Positions 36,929 through 46,104 of a stretch of DNA of 64,000 nt are shown piece by piece. Each line of letters starts with the position of its first letter. Position 1 is the first letter of the stretch. This DNA comes from Modestobacter sp. VKM Ac-2982 (GTDB lineage: Bacteria; Actinomycetota; Actinomycetes; Mycobacteriales; Geodermatophilaceae): NCBI RefSeq assembly GCF_026967935.1, contig NZ_JAPVBL010000002.1:248001-312000 (forward strand), in the 5' to 3' direction. The notes under the pieces are model-generated. The model had not been told where the DNA came from. It was given only the letters and a program-made list of their open reading frames with translations, and did not search any database. The position numbers and the translations under genes are program-made.

Positions 36929-38266
36929 TCAGCCCAGCAGGTCGGCCAGCTCCAGGACGCCGCCGGCCGCCTCGAACTCCGCCTTCGCCGCGGCGAGCAC
37001 CGCCGGGTCGGCCAGCGCGTCGAGCGCGGTGAGCGCCAGGCCCACCGCGCCGTCCAGCACGGCGCGGTCACCGGCCGGGGAGGCGGCGGCCGCGGCGAAG
37101 CCGGTCGTGTGCATCGAGGTCTCCGGCCCGGCGATGGCGATCATCGGGTGGATCGAGGGCACCCGGACGCTGACGTTGCCCAGGTCGGTCGACCCGGCCA
37201 GCGACGCCGGGGTCACCCCGGGCGGCAGGGCGGTGCGGCCACGGCGGGCCTGGTGCCGGGTCCACCGGGCGGCGAGCTCCAGGTTGGCCCGGATCGGCAG
37301 GTAGGCCGGCAGCTCGTCCCAGAACAGCTCGTACCCGCAACCGGTCATCGCCGCCGCGCCGGCCATGACCGCCTCCATCCGGCGGCTCAGGTCGGCCAGC
37401 GTCTCCGGCGTCGCGGAGCGCACGTAGTACAGCGCCTCGGCGGTCTCCGGGACGACGTTGGGCCGCTGCCCGCCGTCGGTGATCACCCCGTGCACCCGGT
37501 CGGTGTCCGGGACGTGCTGGCGCAGCATCGCCACGCCGTTGTAGCCGGCGACCACGGCGTCCAGGGCGTTGCGGCCCATGAACGGCTGGGCCGAGGCGTG
37601 CGCGGCGATGCCGGTGTACACGACCCGCAGCTGGCGGCGGCCGAGGAAGGGCTGGACCGCGGCGTCGTAGGAGAACGGGTGCAGCATCACCACGGCGTCG
37701 ACGCCGTCGAAGGCACCGGCGCGGGCCATCAGCTCCTTGCCGCCGCCGCCCTCCTCGGCCGGGGTGCCCAGCAGCAGCACGGTGCCCTCGACCCCGCCGT
37801 CGGCCAGCACGGCGGCCAGCCCGAGGAACGCCCCCACGGCGGACGCGCAGATGACGTTGTGGCCGCAGCCGTGGCCGATGCCGGGCAGCGCGTCGTACTC
37901 GGCCAGCACCGCCACCGTCGGACCGCCGCTGCCGATGCTGGCCCGCAGCGCCGTCTCCAGCCCGAAGACGCCGACCTCCGCCTCGATGCCGGAGCGCGCG
38001 AGCAGGTCGGCCACCGCCTGGGCGGACCGGTGCTCCTCGTACCCCTCCTCGGGATGGGCGTGCAGGTCGTGGCTGAGCGCCAGCAGGTCCGCCGACGCCG
38101 ACTCGATCGCCTGCTCGGTGCGGGCCAGCAGCTCCTCGGGCGCACCGGCGTGCGGGGAGGAGAGCGGTTCGGCGGTGGCGGCCGCGCGGTCGGTGGCCGC
38201 CCGCAGCTCGTCCAGGTGGGCGGGGTCCGCCGGGCGGGGGAGCCGGGCGTCGACGGGGTCGGTCAT
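36929..38266 (-). CDS. M20-family amidohydrolase (AbgB/aminoacylase-like)
   Basis: A 445-residue metallo-amidohydrolase. It has HDLHAHPEEGYEE near residues 65-77, IGHGCGHNVICAS with metal-binding Cys/His, and TPAEEGGGGKELM with the catalytic Glu, then a dimerisation insert and a final His in MHTTGF. Such enzymes cleave N-acyl amino acids or p-aminobenzoyl-glutamate dipeptides with two metal ions. The first ~55 residues are an extra hydrophilic extension. The substrate is unknown. It stands alone, upstream of and on the same strand as phosphoketolase. Confidence 0.88.
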   Translation of the reverse strand: MTDPVDARLPRPADPAHLDELRAATDRAAATAEPLSSPHAGAPEELLARTEQAIESASADLLALSHDLHAHPEEGYEEHRSAQAVADLLARSGIEAEVGVFGLETALRASIGSGGPTVAVLAEYDALPGIGHGCGHNVICASAVGAFLGLAAVLADGGVEGTVLLLGTPAEEGGGGKELMARAGAFDGVDAVVMLHPFSYDAAVQPFLGRRQLRVVYTGIAAHASAQPFMGRNALDAVVAGYNGVAMLRQHVPDTDRVHGVITDGGQRPNVVPETAEALYYVRSATPETLADLSRRMEAVMAGAAAMTGCGYELFWDELPAYLPIRANLELAARWTRHQARRGRTALPPGVTPASLAGSTDLGNVSVRVPSIHPMIAIAGPETSMHTTGFAAAAASPAGDRAVLDGAVGLALTALDALADPAVLAAAKAEFEAAGGVLELADLLG

Positions 38267-38390
38267 GTGCCGTGTCTACCCGGTCGGGTGGCGCCGCGGA
38301 GACCGGCCGGGAACGATCTCGGTCGGAAAGTGGTTGAGCGCTTGACGGACGCCGGCCCCTCGTCGTCCGCTATCCCCTCTGGAGGACCCC

Positions 38391-39413
38391 ATGCACCTCG
38401 GCGTCGACAGCTTCGTCTCCGCAGTGACCGACCCGACCACCGAGCGCCTCGTCGGGCCGGAGGAGCGGATGGCGGACCTGCTCGAGGAGATCGAGCTCGC
38501 CGACCGGGTGGGGCTGTACTCCTTCGGCATCGGTGAGCACCACCGCAGCGAGTACTACGACTCGGCGCCGGCGATCATCCTCGCGGCGGCCGCGGCGCGG
38601 ACCTCCCGGATCCGGCTGGGCAGCGCGGTGACCGTGCTCAGCGCCGCCGACCCGGTGCGGGTCTTCCAGCAGTTCGCCACCCTCGACCTGATCGCCAAGG
38701 GCCGGATCGACCTGGTCGTGGGGCGCGGTTCGTTCACCGAGGCGTTCCCGCTGTTCGGGCTCTCGCTGGGCGACTACGACACGCTGTTCAGCGAGAAGCT
38801 CGACCTGTTGCTGAAGATCCGCGACTCCGAGCAGGTCACCTGGTCCGGCCGGCACCGCCCGGCGCTGACCGGTCAGGGCGTCTACCCGCGGCCGCTGCAG
38901 GACCCGCTGCCGGTCTGGGTCGGCGTCGGCGGCAGCCCGGAGTCCTTCGCCCGGGCCGGGCTGCTGGGCCTGCCGCTCATGGTGGCGATCATCGGCGGCG
39001 AGCCCCGCCAGTTCGCCCCGCTCATCGACCTCTACCGCCGCGCCGGTGCGCAGGCCGGGCACGCGCCCGAGAAGCTCCAGGTGGGGCTGCACGTGTTCGG
39101 CTTCGTCGCCGACAGCACCCAGGCCGCAGCGGACACGATCTACCCGGGGTGGCACGAGATGTTCGCCAAGATCTCCCGCGAGCGCGGCTTCTCCCAGCCG
39201 TCCCGGGCTCAGTTCGACGCCACGAGCGGCCCGAACGGCGCCTTCTTCATGGGCGACCCGGACACCGTGGCCGAGAAGCTGGTCCGCATCTCCGGGCAGC
39301 TCGGCGGCGTCGACCGGATCTCGCTGCAGATGACCAACCCGCGGCTGGCGCACGCCGACCTCCTGCGCGGCATCGAGCTGCTGGGCACCGAGGTCGCCCC
39401 GAAGGTCGCCTGA
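38391..39413 (+). CDS. LLM-class (bacterial luciferase-like) flavin-dependent oxidoreductase
   Basis: A 340-residue TIM-barrel flavoenzyme. Typical motifs: RVGLYSFGIGEHHRSEYYDSAP, RIRLGSAVTVLSAADPVRVFQQFATLDLIAKGRIDLVVGRG and PLPVWVGVGGSPESFARAG. It should use FMN or F420 for oxidation or monooxygenation. CTGGAGGA precedes the ATG by 4 bases. Divergent from the M20 gene. The substrate is unknown. Confidence 0.9.
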   Translation: MHLGVDSFVSAVTDPTTERLVGPEERMADLLEEIELADRVGLYSFGIGEHHRSEYYDSAPAIILAAAAARTSRIRLGSAVTVLSAADPVRVFQQFATLDLIAKGRIDLVVGRGSFTEAFPLFGLSLGDYDTLFSEKLDLLLKIRDSEQVTWSGRHRPALTGQGVYPRPLQDPLPVWVGVGGSPESFARAGLLGLPLMVAIIGGEPRQFAPLIDLYRRAGAQAGHAPEKLQVGLHVFGFVADSTQAAADTIYPGWHEMFAKISRERGFSQPSRAQFDATSGPNGAFFMGDPDTVAEKLVRISGQLGGVDRISLQMTNPRLAHADLLRGIELLGTEVAPKVA

Positions 39414-39430
39414 GGCGCCTCTTCTGGCCC

Positions 39431-39459
39431 TCGACTCATGTGAGCCCTCGCTCTAGCGT
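39431..39459 (+). promoter_or_regulatory. candidate promoter of the SRPBCC gene
   Basis: TCGACT (39431-39436), a 17-base spacer and TAGCGT (39454-39459) form a weak sigma-70-type pair about 120 bases before the SRPBCC start. Between it and the start lies the hairpin at 39539-39559. Pattern only. Confidence 0.3.
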
Positions 39460-39538
39460 CGTCGACGTGCACGCGTCGACGTCCTCGGCGACCCGGTCCG
39501 CCGGCCGTGCGCGCACGACACCACGGGGGCCAGGCGTC

Positions 39539-39559
39539 GCCGTCCCAGGAGGGGACGGC
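39539..39559 (+). promoter_or_regulatory. leader hairpin before the SRPBCC gene
   Basis: GCCGTCCC-aggag-GGGACGGC has perfect 8-base arms and a 5-base loop, 21 bases before the SRPBCC start. The loop carries AGGAG, but the working Shine-Dalgarno is a later GAGGAG at about 39571. It may be an mRNA structure or a dyad-type protein site. Its core GTCCCAG-N3-GGGAC recurs at 61896-61910. Confidence 0.4.
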
Positions 39560-39580
39560 GGCCGACACCGAGGAGTGCGC

Positions 39581-40207
39581 ATGAGGAACGTCCTGGACGA
39601 GTTGGCGGCGGCGGAGCGGGTGGTCACCCGGCGGGAGTCCGACGGGACCGAACTGGTCTCCGTGCTGGTCCGGCGCAGCTACGAAGCGGCCGTGCCGGAC
39701 GTCTGGGGTGCCGTGACCGATCCCGAGCGGCTGGCCCGCTGGTTCGCCCCGGTCAGCGGGGACCTCCGCCTCGGGGGAGCGTTCGCCGTCCAGGGGAACG
39801 CCGAGGGCGAGATCCAGGGCTGTGAGCCGCCGCGCCGGCTCACCCTCACCTGGGGCGGGCCGGTCAGCATCGTGGAGCTACGGCTGTCCGAGCGCGGCGG
39901 TGGCACCCTCCTGGAGCTCGAGCACACCGTGCCGGTCGAGTTCGTCGGCAGCGGGGCCGGGGCGCTGTACGTCGGCCCGGGCTGGGACGTCGCCGTCCTC
40001 GGGCTGGCCGGCTTCCTCCGCGAGGAGGTCGTCGACGACCCGGCCGCCTGGGAGAACACGCTGGAGGGGCAGCAGGCCGCCGCCCGGTCGATCGACGCCT
40101 GGGCCGACGCGGTACGCGGCGGCGGCACCGCGACCGAGGAGGAGATCGATGCGGGGACCGCGGCCGCGCGAGCCCAGTTCACCCCGGACCTGGTCGGCGA
40201 GGCCTGA
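39581..40207 (+). CDS. SRPBCC (AHSA1-like) domain protein
   Basis: A 208-residue protein with a single SRPBCC/START-like domain (about residues 25-160). It shows RRSYEAAVPDVWGAVTDPERLARWFAPVSGDLRLGGAF and LTLTWGG, the Activator-of-Hsp90-homologue type fold used for ligand binding. GAGGAG lies 6 bases before the ATG. The role is unknown. Confidence 0.82.
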   Translation: MRNVLDELAAAERVVTRRESDGTELVSVLVRRSYEAAVPDVWGAVTDPERLARWFAPVSGDLRLGGAFAVQGNAEGEIQGCEPPRRLTLTWGGPVSIVELRLSERGGGTLLELEHTVPVEFVGSGAGALYVGPGWDVAVLGLAGFLREEVVDDPAAWENTLEGQQAAARSIDAWADAVRGGGTATEEEIDAGTAAARAQFTPDLVGEA

Positions 40208-40395
40208 CCGGCGGCGGGAGCCAACCCGACCCGGACGACCCGCCGCCCCTCGGAGCCGGCGAGGAGAGGTCGGGAAAGGCGGCGCCGGCGGCCCGTGACC
40301 GCGGGCACACTTCCGGTCGAGCGCGGTCGGAACCCGACCCTGCTGTGCGCCCGGCCCGGGCCGACGGCGAACATGTGCAGGTGAACGGAGGAGGA

Positions 40396-41493
40396 GTGTC
40401 GGGGGCGCCGCAGGCGCAAGACCCGCCCTCTGGGGCCTCCCCGACCGGCCGCCGGAGCGCTCGCCGGCGGGTGCGGAACATCGTGCTGCGGGCCGTCCTG
40501 CTCGTGGCAGTCGGTGCCGGGATCGTCGTCTTCCGGGACCGGATCGCCGAGTGGTGGGACGGCCTGGTCGGCATCGCCTGGTCATGGGTCGCCCTCGCCG
40601 CTCTGACCCAGTTCCTCTCCCTGCACTTCCTGGTCCTGCAGCAGCTCGTGCTGGTGCGCGCGGGCGGCGGCAACGTCCCGCTGCGGCACGCCACGACCAC
40701 CATCTACGCGGGCAACACCATCGCCTCGACGGTGCCGGTGGCCGGAGCCCCGGCGAGCGCGGCGTACACCTACCGCCGGCTGCACGCGCTCGGCAACAGC
40801 CCTGCGCTGGTGGGCTGGGCGCTGGCTGTCTCCGGGATCGCAGCAACGGCCACGTTGGCGGTCGTCCTGGCTGTGGGGTCCGCGGCGACCGGGTCACTGT
40901 GGGGTGCACTCGGCGCCTTCTTGGCCACCGCGGCCGGGGTCGTCCCAGTGCTGGGCCTCGTGCTGGTGGTGCGGCACGAGCGGTCGCGCACCGTCGTCGT
41001 CCGGCTCGCCACGCGCGTCGTCACCGCGCTGGCCCGATGGATCCGGTCGCTGCGCGGACGGGACGTCGCGCGGCGGATCGACGAACTGCTGACCTCACTG
41101 GGCGCCTTCCGGCTGTCCTTCGGTACCGCGACGGCCGCCGGCCTGTTCGCGTTGGCCAACTGGGTGTTGGACGTCGCTGCCCTGGCCCTGGCCCTGGTGG
41201 CCGTGGGCGCGCCGATCCCGTGGCAGGGCCTGCTGCTCGCCTGGGCCGCCGGCGCACTGGCCTCCTCGGCGCGGCTGACCCCCGGTGGCATCGGGGTCGT
41301 GGAGGCGGCACTGGCCTCCGCGCTGATCGCCGTCGCCGGCCTGCCGGCCAGCGAGGCGGTGCCGGCCGTGCTGGTCTACCGGCTGGTCAGCCTGTGGCTG
41401 CCCGTCGGCATCGGGGCGCTCCTCCTCCTGGCGGACCCGGGCTCGACGGCGCGCGGAGGCCGCCGCCGGCACGCCAGCACCCCCGCGAGCTGA
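40396..41493 (+). CDS. YbhN/UPF0104-type integral membrane protein (LPG synthase TM-like)
   Basis: A protein of about 365 residues with roughly eight transmembrane segments. It contains the family motifs (YAGNTIASTVPVAGAPASAAYTYRRL, and LTPGGIGVVEAALASALI near the C-terminus) of the UPF0104/lysylphosphatidylglycerol-synthase membrane domain. It lacks the cytosolic synthetase domain, so it is probably a flippase-like or unknown transporter. The GTG at 40396 is preferred because GGAGG lies just upstream; a GTG at 40345 would add 17 residues. Confidence 0.8.
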   Translation: MSGAPQAQDPPSGASPTGRRSARRRVRNIVLRAVLLVAVGAGIVVFRDRIAEWWDGLVGIAWSWVALAALTQFLSLHFLVLQQLVLVRAGGGNVPLRHATTTIYAGNTIASTVPVAGAPASAAYTYRRLHALGNSPALVGWALAVSGIAATATLAVVLAVGSAATGSLWGALGAFLATAAGVVPVLGLVLVVRHERSRTVVVRLATRVVTALARWIRSLRGRDVARRIDELLTSLGAFRLSFGTATAAGLFALANWVLDVAALALALVAVGAPIPWQGLLLAWAAGALASSARLTPGGIGVVEAALASALIAVAGLPASEAVPAVLVYRLVSLWLPVGIGALLLLADPGSTARGGRRRHASTPAS

Positions 41494-41568
41494 CCGCCAC
41501 CACCACCGGGGGCACCGTCCGCGGACGCCCTCCCGTTTCGCCCGGTCCCTGGCGGGCACACCGGCTGC

Positions 41569-42243
41569 GTGCCTGACCTCCCCGAGCACTCCTCGTCCGG
41601 CCCGGCCACCTCACGCAGCGACCGGGCACCCGGCGTCCCACCCACGTTCGTCGACGGCACCCGGCTCTGGGTCGACGCCCGCCTGCGCGCTCTGGTCCAG
41701 GCTCGCATCGAGGCCCGGCTGCTGCTCCGGCTCGGCGGGCCGGTGCCCGGCGGTCGGGTGCTGGAACTCGGCACCGGCCGGCGCGGCACCGGCCTGCGGT
41801 CGGCGCTGGACACCTTCGGGGCCGCGCACGCCGACGGGGTGGAGCTGTTCCCCGCCAGCGTGGCGGACTGCCGGGCCGCGGTGCGCGACCTCGGCGACCG
41901 GGTGCAGGTCAGCGAGGGCGATGCGACCCGGCTGAGCGCAGCCGACGCCTCCTACGACGCGGTGTTCGGCTGGCACGTGCTGCACCACACCGACGACTGG
42001 CGGGCCGTGGTGGCCGAGGCGGCGCGGGTGTTGCGCCCCGGCGGCCGGCTCTACTCCTGCGAGATGACCGCCCGGTTCATCGACAGCCGGGTCCTCCGTG
42101 CGGTCGCCGCGCACCCGGCCGACGGCGACCGCCCCACTCCGGCGGCCATGGCGGAGGCGTGCCGCGCCGCCGGGCTGACGGTCACCGCCCAGGAGACCCG
42201 GCTGGCCGGCTGCTGGACGGCGCTCGTCGCCACCAGGTCGTGA
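41569..42243 (+). CDS. class I SAM-dependent methyltransferase
   Basis: A 224-residue methyltransferase. The SAM motif I is VLELGTGRRGTGL; motif II/III region DAVFGWHVLHHTDDWRAVVAEAARVLRPGGRL is classic. The substrate is unknown. The stop overlaps the GTG of the next gene (GTGA), beginning a three-gene operon with two small membrane proteins. Confidence 0.85.
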   Translation: MPDLPEHSSSGPATSRSDRAPGVPPTFVDGTRLWVDARLRALVQARIEARLLLRLGGPVPGGRVLELGTGRRGTGLRSALDTFGAAHADGVELFPASVADCRAAVRDLGDRVQVSEGDATRLSAADASYDAVFGWHVLHHTDDWRAVVAEAARVLRPGGRLYSCEMTARFIDSRVLRAVAAHPADGDRPTPAAMAEACRAAGLTVTAQETRLAGCWTALVATRS

Positions 42244-42821
42244 GCGAGGGCAGCCCAGCGCAGGGAACGGTCGGCACGCTCGGCACGGCGCTCCGGCTGC
42301 TGCGCCGGCACGCCCCGGCCGCCTTCCTCGCCGCCGCGGCCGCCGCCGCGGTCAACGCCGTCCCCGACGTGCTGCGGCACGTCCTTGTCTGGGACGACCC
42401 CCGGCTCTGGACCGCGCTGGCCGTCGACGTCGTCGGGTTCCTGACCGGTCTGGTCGCCCAGCTGTGGGTGACCGGGGCGGTCGCCGGCCTGCTCGACGGC
42501 GGGCGGCTCACCCCCTCCGGTGCGCTGCGGCGCGGGGTCGCGCTCGCGGTGCGGGCCGTGCGGCGCGCCCCCGGAACGGTGCTGGCCGGGGTGGTCACCG
42601 GGGGAGCGGTGTCCGCGCTGCTGACCCTGCCGGCGTCCGTGGCGGCGCTGGGCTTCGACCGGGTGCTGGGGCCACTGGACTCACCCGACGTCGGGGCCTT
42701 CGCCGTCGCCACCGTGAGCGACTTCGTGGCCAGCACGGCCACGCTGCCGTATCTCGCGTTCGTGCTCGTCCTGGTGGCGACCGGTTGGCGGGCCGGGCAG
42801 CCGGGCACCAGCCGGTCATGA
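42240..42821 (+). CDS. predicted membrane protein, function unknown
   Basis: A 193-residue protein with about four to five hydrophobic segments (FLAAAAAAAVNAVPDVL, VVGFLTGLVAQLWVTGAVAG, VLAGVVTGGAVSALLTLP, TLPYLAFVLVLVA). It starts inside the methyltransferase stop (GTGA) and ends in an ATGA overlap with the next gene. No family recognised. Confidence 0.75.
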   Translation: MSEGSPAQGTVGTLGTALRLLRRHAPAAFLAAAAAAAVNAVPDVLRHVLVWDDPRLWTALAVDVVGFLTGLVAQLWVTGAVAGLLDGGRLTPSGALRRGVALAVRAVRRAPGTVLAGVVTGGAVSALLTLPASVAALGFDRVLGPLDSPDVGAFAVATVSDFVASTATLPYLAFVLVLVATGWRAGQPGTSRS

Positions 42822-43195
42822 CGTTGAACTGGGACGTGACCCGCAAGAGCATCGGGACGTTGTCGATCTGGCTCGGCACCGGCGCGCTGTTCGCCCCCCG
42901 GGCGATGACCCGGGTGCTGGGGGTCGACGAGCGCGCCAGCAGCACCGACGTCGCCCTCCCGCTGCTGGTCCGGCTGATCGCGGCGCGGAACATCGCGATG
43001 GGCGCGGCCCTGCTGGTGACCCCCGTGCCCCAGGCCCGGCGCACCACGGAGGTCACCCTGCTGCTCACCGCGCTGGACGGAGCCGCCGTCCTGGTGGGCC
43101 GGCGCGGCGGCGACGTGGCCGACCGGAGCGTCGGCCTGTCGATGACCGTCCTCGGGCTGGCCGCCGCCGGCGCCGCCCACTGGCACCGCCGCTGA
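42818..43195 (+). CDS. small membrane protein, DUF4267-like
   Basis: A 125-residue protein with about three to four helices. It shows SIGTLSIWLGTGALFAPRAMTRVLG near the start and RLIAARNIAMGAALL, which resembles the DUF4267 pattern. The function is unknown. ATGA overlap with the preceding gene; convergent with the DNA ligase. Confidence 0.65.
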   Translation: MTLNWDVTRKSIGTLSIWLGTGALFAPRAMTRVLGVDERASSTDVALPLLVRLIAARNIAMGAALLVTPVPQARRTTEVTLLLTALDGAAVLVGRRGGDVADRSVGLSMTVLGLAAAGAAHWHRR

Positions 43196-43205
43196 CCGGC
43201 CCCGG

Positions 43206-44750
43206 TCAGTCGGCCGTCGGCCCACCGGCGAGCAGGGCACGCACCGCGTCGATCGTGTCGGCCTCGGCCGGGGTCTTGTCCGGGCGGTAGCGCAGCACCC
43301 GGGCGAACCGCAGGGCCACCCCGCCGGGGTAGCGGGTGCTGCGCTGGGCGCCGTCCACGCCGATCTCCACCACCAGCTCGGGGCGCAGCAGCACGCCCCA
43401 GTCCGGCTGCTCGGCGGCGTGCTCCGGGAACGTCCGGGTCTGCCAGGCCAGCAGCTCGTCGGTCATCCCCTTGAACGTCTTGCCGACCATCACCGGCTCG
43501 CCGCCGTCGGGGTCGCGGGCCCCGAGGTGGATGTTGGAGAGGGAACCCGCGCGCCGCCCGTACCCCCACTCCGCGCCGAGCACGACCAGGTCGAGGGTGT
43601 GCACCGGCTTGACCTTCTGCCACGCCTTGCCGCGGCGGCCGGCGGCGTAGGGCGCGTCCAGCGCCTTCACCACCACGCCCTCGTGGCCGGCGGTCAGCGC
43701 GTCGTCCAGCACGCCGGCGGCCTGCTCCGGGGTGGGCCGGCGCGCCCCGGGCATCCGCAGCGCCGCGTGCGCGTCGTCGGCCAGCAGCCCGGCCAGCGCG
43801 TCCAGCCGCACCGCCAGCGGCTCGTCGAGCAGGTCCCGGCCGTCCAGGTGCAGCACGTCGAAGAGGAAGGGGCTGAGCAGCACGCCGGCGTCCGCGCTGT
43901 CGCTGCCGAAGCGGCTCATCGTGTCCTGGAAGGCGCGCGGCCGGCCGTCGTCGTCCAGCGCGAGGGTCTCCCCGTCGAGCACGGCGGTCTCGCACGGCAG
44001 CGCCCGGATCCGCTCCACCAGCTCCGGCACGCCGTCGGTCACCTCCCGCAGCGACCGGGTCCACACCCGGACGACGTCGCCGTCCCGGTGCACCTGGATC
44101 CGGGCGCCGTCGAGCTTGAACTCGACGGTCACCTCAGCGCCGAGGTCGGCGAGCGCCGCGTCCAGCGAGGACCCGGGGCTGGCCAGCATCGGCCGCACCG
44201 GGCGGCCCACCTCCAGCCGCACCGCCGACAGCGCCGCCACCCCACCGGACAGCGCCAGCGCGGCGGTCTCCGGCAGCCGGCCGGACAGCATGAAGGCCCG
44301 GCGGACGACGGCGGCCGGCACCTCGGCCGCAGCGGCGACCGCGTCCAGCACGACGCCCTCCAGTGCGCCCTGGCGGAGTTCGCCGGTGAGCAGCCGGACC
44401 AGGAAGTGGTGCTCCTCCGGGGTGGCCGCGGCCAGCAGCCCGCCGAGGACGGCGTCGCGCCGCGCCGCCGACCCGGCACCGGTCGTCCCGGCCAGCTCGG
44501 TCAGCGCCGCGTCGACCTCCGGGACGGTCAGCGTCGGTGCGTCCGCGGCACCCCCGCCCAGCCGGGACAGCGTGCGCCAGCCGACCCCGAGCCGCCCCTG
44601 GCGCGGTTCCCCGGCCAGCCACCCGGTGACCGGCAGGACCTCCTCGGGGTCCGAGGCCCGCAGCAGCGTGGCGATGGCCGCGGCCTTGGCCGTGCGGGAC
44701 CGGGTGGCCGTGACCGCGGTGGACGCAGCGAGGACGTCGGTGAGCAGCAC
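43206..44750 (-). CDS. ligB: ATP-dependent DNA ligase (LigB-type)
   Basis: A 514-residue ligase with an N-terminal DNA-binding domain (~1-190), a nucleotidyltransferase domain with the adenylated lysine motif EFKLDGARIQVH (KxDG), motif III FLFDVLHLDG and motif IV EGVVVKALDAPY, and a C-terminal OB-fold with WQKVKP. The length and layout match mycobacterial LigB. It seals nicks using ATP, beside the essential NAD ligase. The GTG at 44750 has a weak ribosome site. Confidence 0.93.
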   Translation of the reverse strand: MLLTDVLAASTAVTATRSRTAKAAAIATLLRASDPEEVLPVTGWLAGEPRQGRLGVGWRTLSRLGGGAADAPTLTVPEVDAALTELAGTTGAGSAARRDAVLGGLLAAATPEEHHFLVRLLTGELRQGALEGVVLDAVAAAAEVPAAVVRRAFMLSGRLPETAALALSGGVAALSAVRLEVGRPVRPMLASPGSSLDAALADLGAEVTVEFKLDGARIQVHRDGDVVRVWTRSLREVTDGVPELVERIRALPCETAVLDGETLALDDDGRPRAFQDTMSRFGSDSADAGVLLSPFLFDVLHLDGRDLLDEPLAVRLDALAGLLADDAHAALRMPGARRPTPEQAAGVLDDALTAGHEGVVVKALDAPYAAGRRGKAWQKVKPVHTLDLVVLGAEWGYGRRAGSLSNIHLGARDPDGGEPVMVGKTFKGMTDELLAWQTRTFPEHAAEQPDWGVLLRPELVVEIGVDGAQRSTRYPGGVALRFARVLRYRPDKTPAEADTIDAVRALLAGGPTAD

Positions 44751-44819
44751 CCGATCATGTTCCCAGTCCGCCCGGCCGCAGGACTCCCGTTCCGTGCTCG
44801 CGCAGGCCAGGATGCGCCC

Positions 44820-45284
44820 ATGGACGTCGACGCACGGCTCCGCGAACTGGGCCTGGAGCTGCCCACCCCGATGGCGCCGGGCGGCAACTACCTGCCCGTC
44901 ATGGCCGCCGGGGACCTGCTGTTCCTCTCCGGGATGGGCCCGGTCCGACCCGACGGCACGCTGATCACCGGCAAGGTCGGCGACGGGGGCCTGGACCTGG
45001 ACACCGCCCGGGAGGCCGCCCGGCTCACCGGGCTGCAGCTGCTCGCCGCCCTGCGTGCCGAGCTGGGAGACCTCGGCCGGGTGCGCCAGGTGGTCAAGCT
45101 CTTCGGCATGGTCAACTGCCGGCCCGGCTTCAACCGCACGCCCGCCGTGATCGACGGCTGCTCGGACCTCTTCGTCGACGTGCTCGGGGACGCCGGTCGG
45201 GGCGCCCGGTCCGCGGTCGGCATGGCCGAGCTCCCGTTCGACATCGCCGTGGAGATCGAGGCCGTCGTCCGCATCACCACGTGA
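44820..45284 (+). CDS. RidA/YjgF/Rid-family protein
   Basis: A 154-residue Rid-like protein. Pattern: NYLPVMAAGDLLFLSGMGP, LLAALRAELGDLGRVRQVVKLFGMVN, and a late SAVGMAELPFDIAVEIEAV. RidA proteins destroy reactive enamine/imine intermediates. The usual catalytic Arg near the last motif is not obvious, so it may be a RidA subgroup of unknown role. Divergent from ligB; only 34 bases from the creatininase gene start. Confidence 0.85.
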   Translation: MDVDARLRELGLELPTPMAPGGNYLPVMAAGDLLFLSGMGPVRPDGTLITGKVGDGGLDLDTAREAARLTGLQLLAALRAELGDLGRVRQVVKLFGMVNCRPGFNRTPAVIDGCSDLFVDVLGDAGRGARSAVGMAELPFDIAVEIEAVVRITT

Positions 45285-45318
45285 GCCCGTGCCCCGACGA
45301 GACCCCACAGGAGACGAC

Positions 45319-46086
45319 GTGCTGCTCGAGACGATGACCTACGAAGAGGTGCAGGCCGCGCTCGCGGACGGACGGTGCGACGTCATCGTGCCGTGCGGCG
45401 CGGTGGAACAGCACGGCCCGCACCTGCCGCTGGACGTGGACGCGGTGCACGCCGACCGGCTGGCGGTGGAGCTGGCCCAGCGGCTGGGGACGGCGCTGGT
45501 CGCACCCACCATCCGGGTGGGCGTCTCGCCGCACCACATGGGCTTCGCCGGCACGATCAGCCTGCGCCCGGAGACCTTCGAGGCCGTCTACACCGACTAC
45601 TGCCAGAGCCTCGCCGCGCACGGTTTCCGGTCGATCCTCTGCTTCTCCGCCCACGGCGGGAACTTCGCGCCGTTGGCCGAGATGGCCGAGCGGCTGGACG
45701 CCGCCGTGGGGCCGGACTGCCGGGTGGTCGTCTGGTCCGACCTCCTCGGCCTGGTCGACATCTGGCGGTCCGCCGTCGCCGACGCCGGTGGGGACCCCGC
45801 GGGGGTCGGCGGTCACGCGGACGTCGCGGAGTCCTCCGTCTACGCCGTCCTCCGGCCCGGGCAGGTGCGCACCGAGCGGCTGGTCCGCGGGTACACCGGC
45901 CCGGTCGACGACGCCTTCCTGCAGCGCATGTTCACCGGCGGCGTCCGGGCGATCTCCGACACCGGGATCATGGGCGACCCGCACGGGCTGTCCACCGCCA
46001 TCGGGGAGCTGTGCGTGGAGCGGGTCGCCGACGCGCTCGCCGCCCACTTCACCCAGCAGCTGGAGGCCGTGCGGACCCTGCCCTGA
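45319..46086 (+). CDS. creatininase-family metallohydrolase
   Basis: A 255-residue metal-dependent hydrolase. The motif VPCGAVEQHGPHLPLDVD holds the metal-binding Glu/His, and FSAHGGNFAPLAEM the conserved HGGN. Related enzymes act on creatinine, formamides or keto-inositol rings. The GTG at 45319 follows AGGAG by 5 bases; an earlier in-frame GTG at 45289 is less likely. It lies between a Rid gene and a flavodoxin-like gene, near the ROK sugar locus. Confidence 0.88.
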   Translation: MLLETMTYEEVQAALADGRCDVIVPCGAVEQHGPHLPLDVDAVHADRLAVELAQRLGTALVAPTIRVGVSPHHMGFAGTISLRPETFEAVYTDYCQSLAAHGFRSILCFSAHGGNFAPLAEMAERLDAAVGPDCRVVVWSDLLGLVDIWRSAVADAGGDPAGVGGHADVAESSVYAVLRPGQVRTERLVRGYTGPVDDAFLQRMFTGGVRAISDTGIMGDPHGLSTAIGELCVERVADALAAHFTQQLEAVRTLP

Positions 46087-46104
46087 GCGGGGGAGGATGC
46101 CGGG

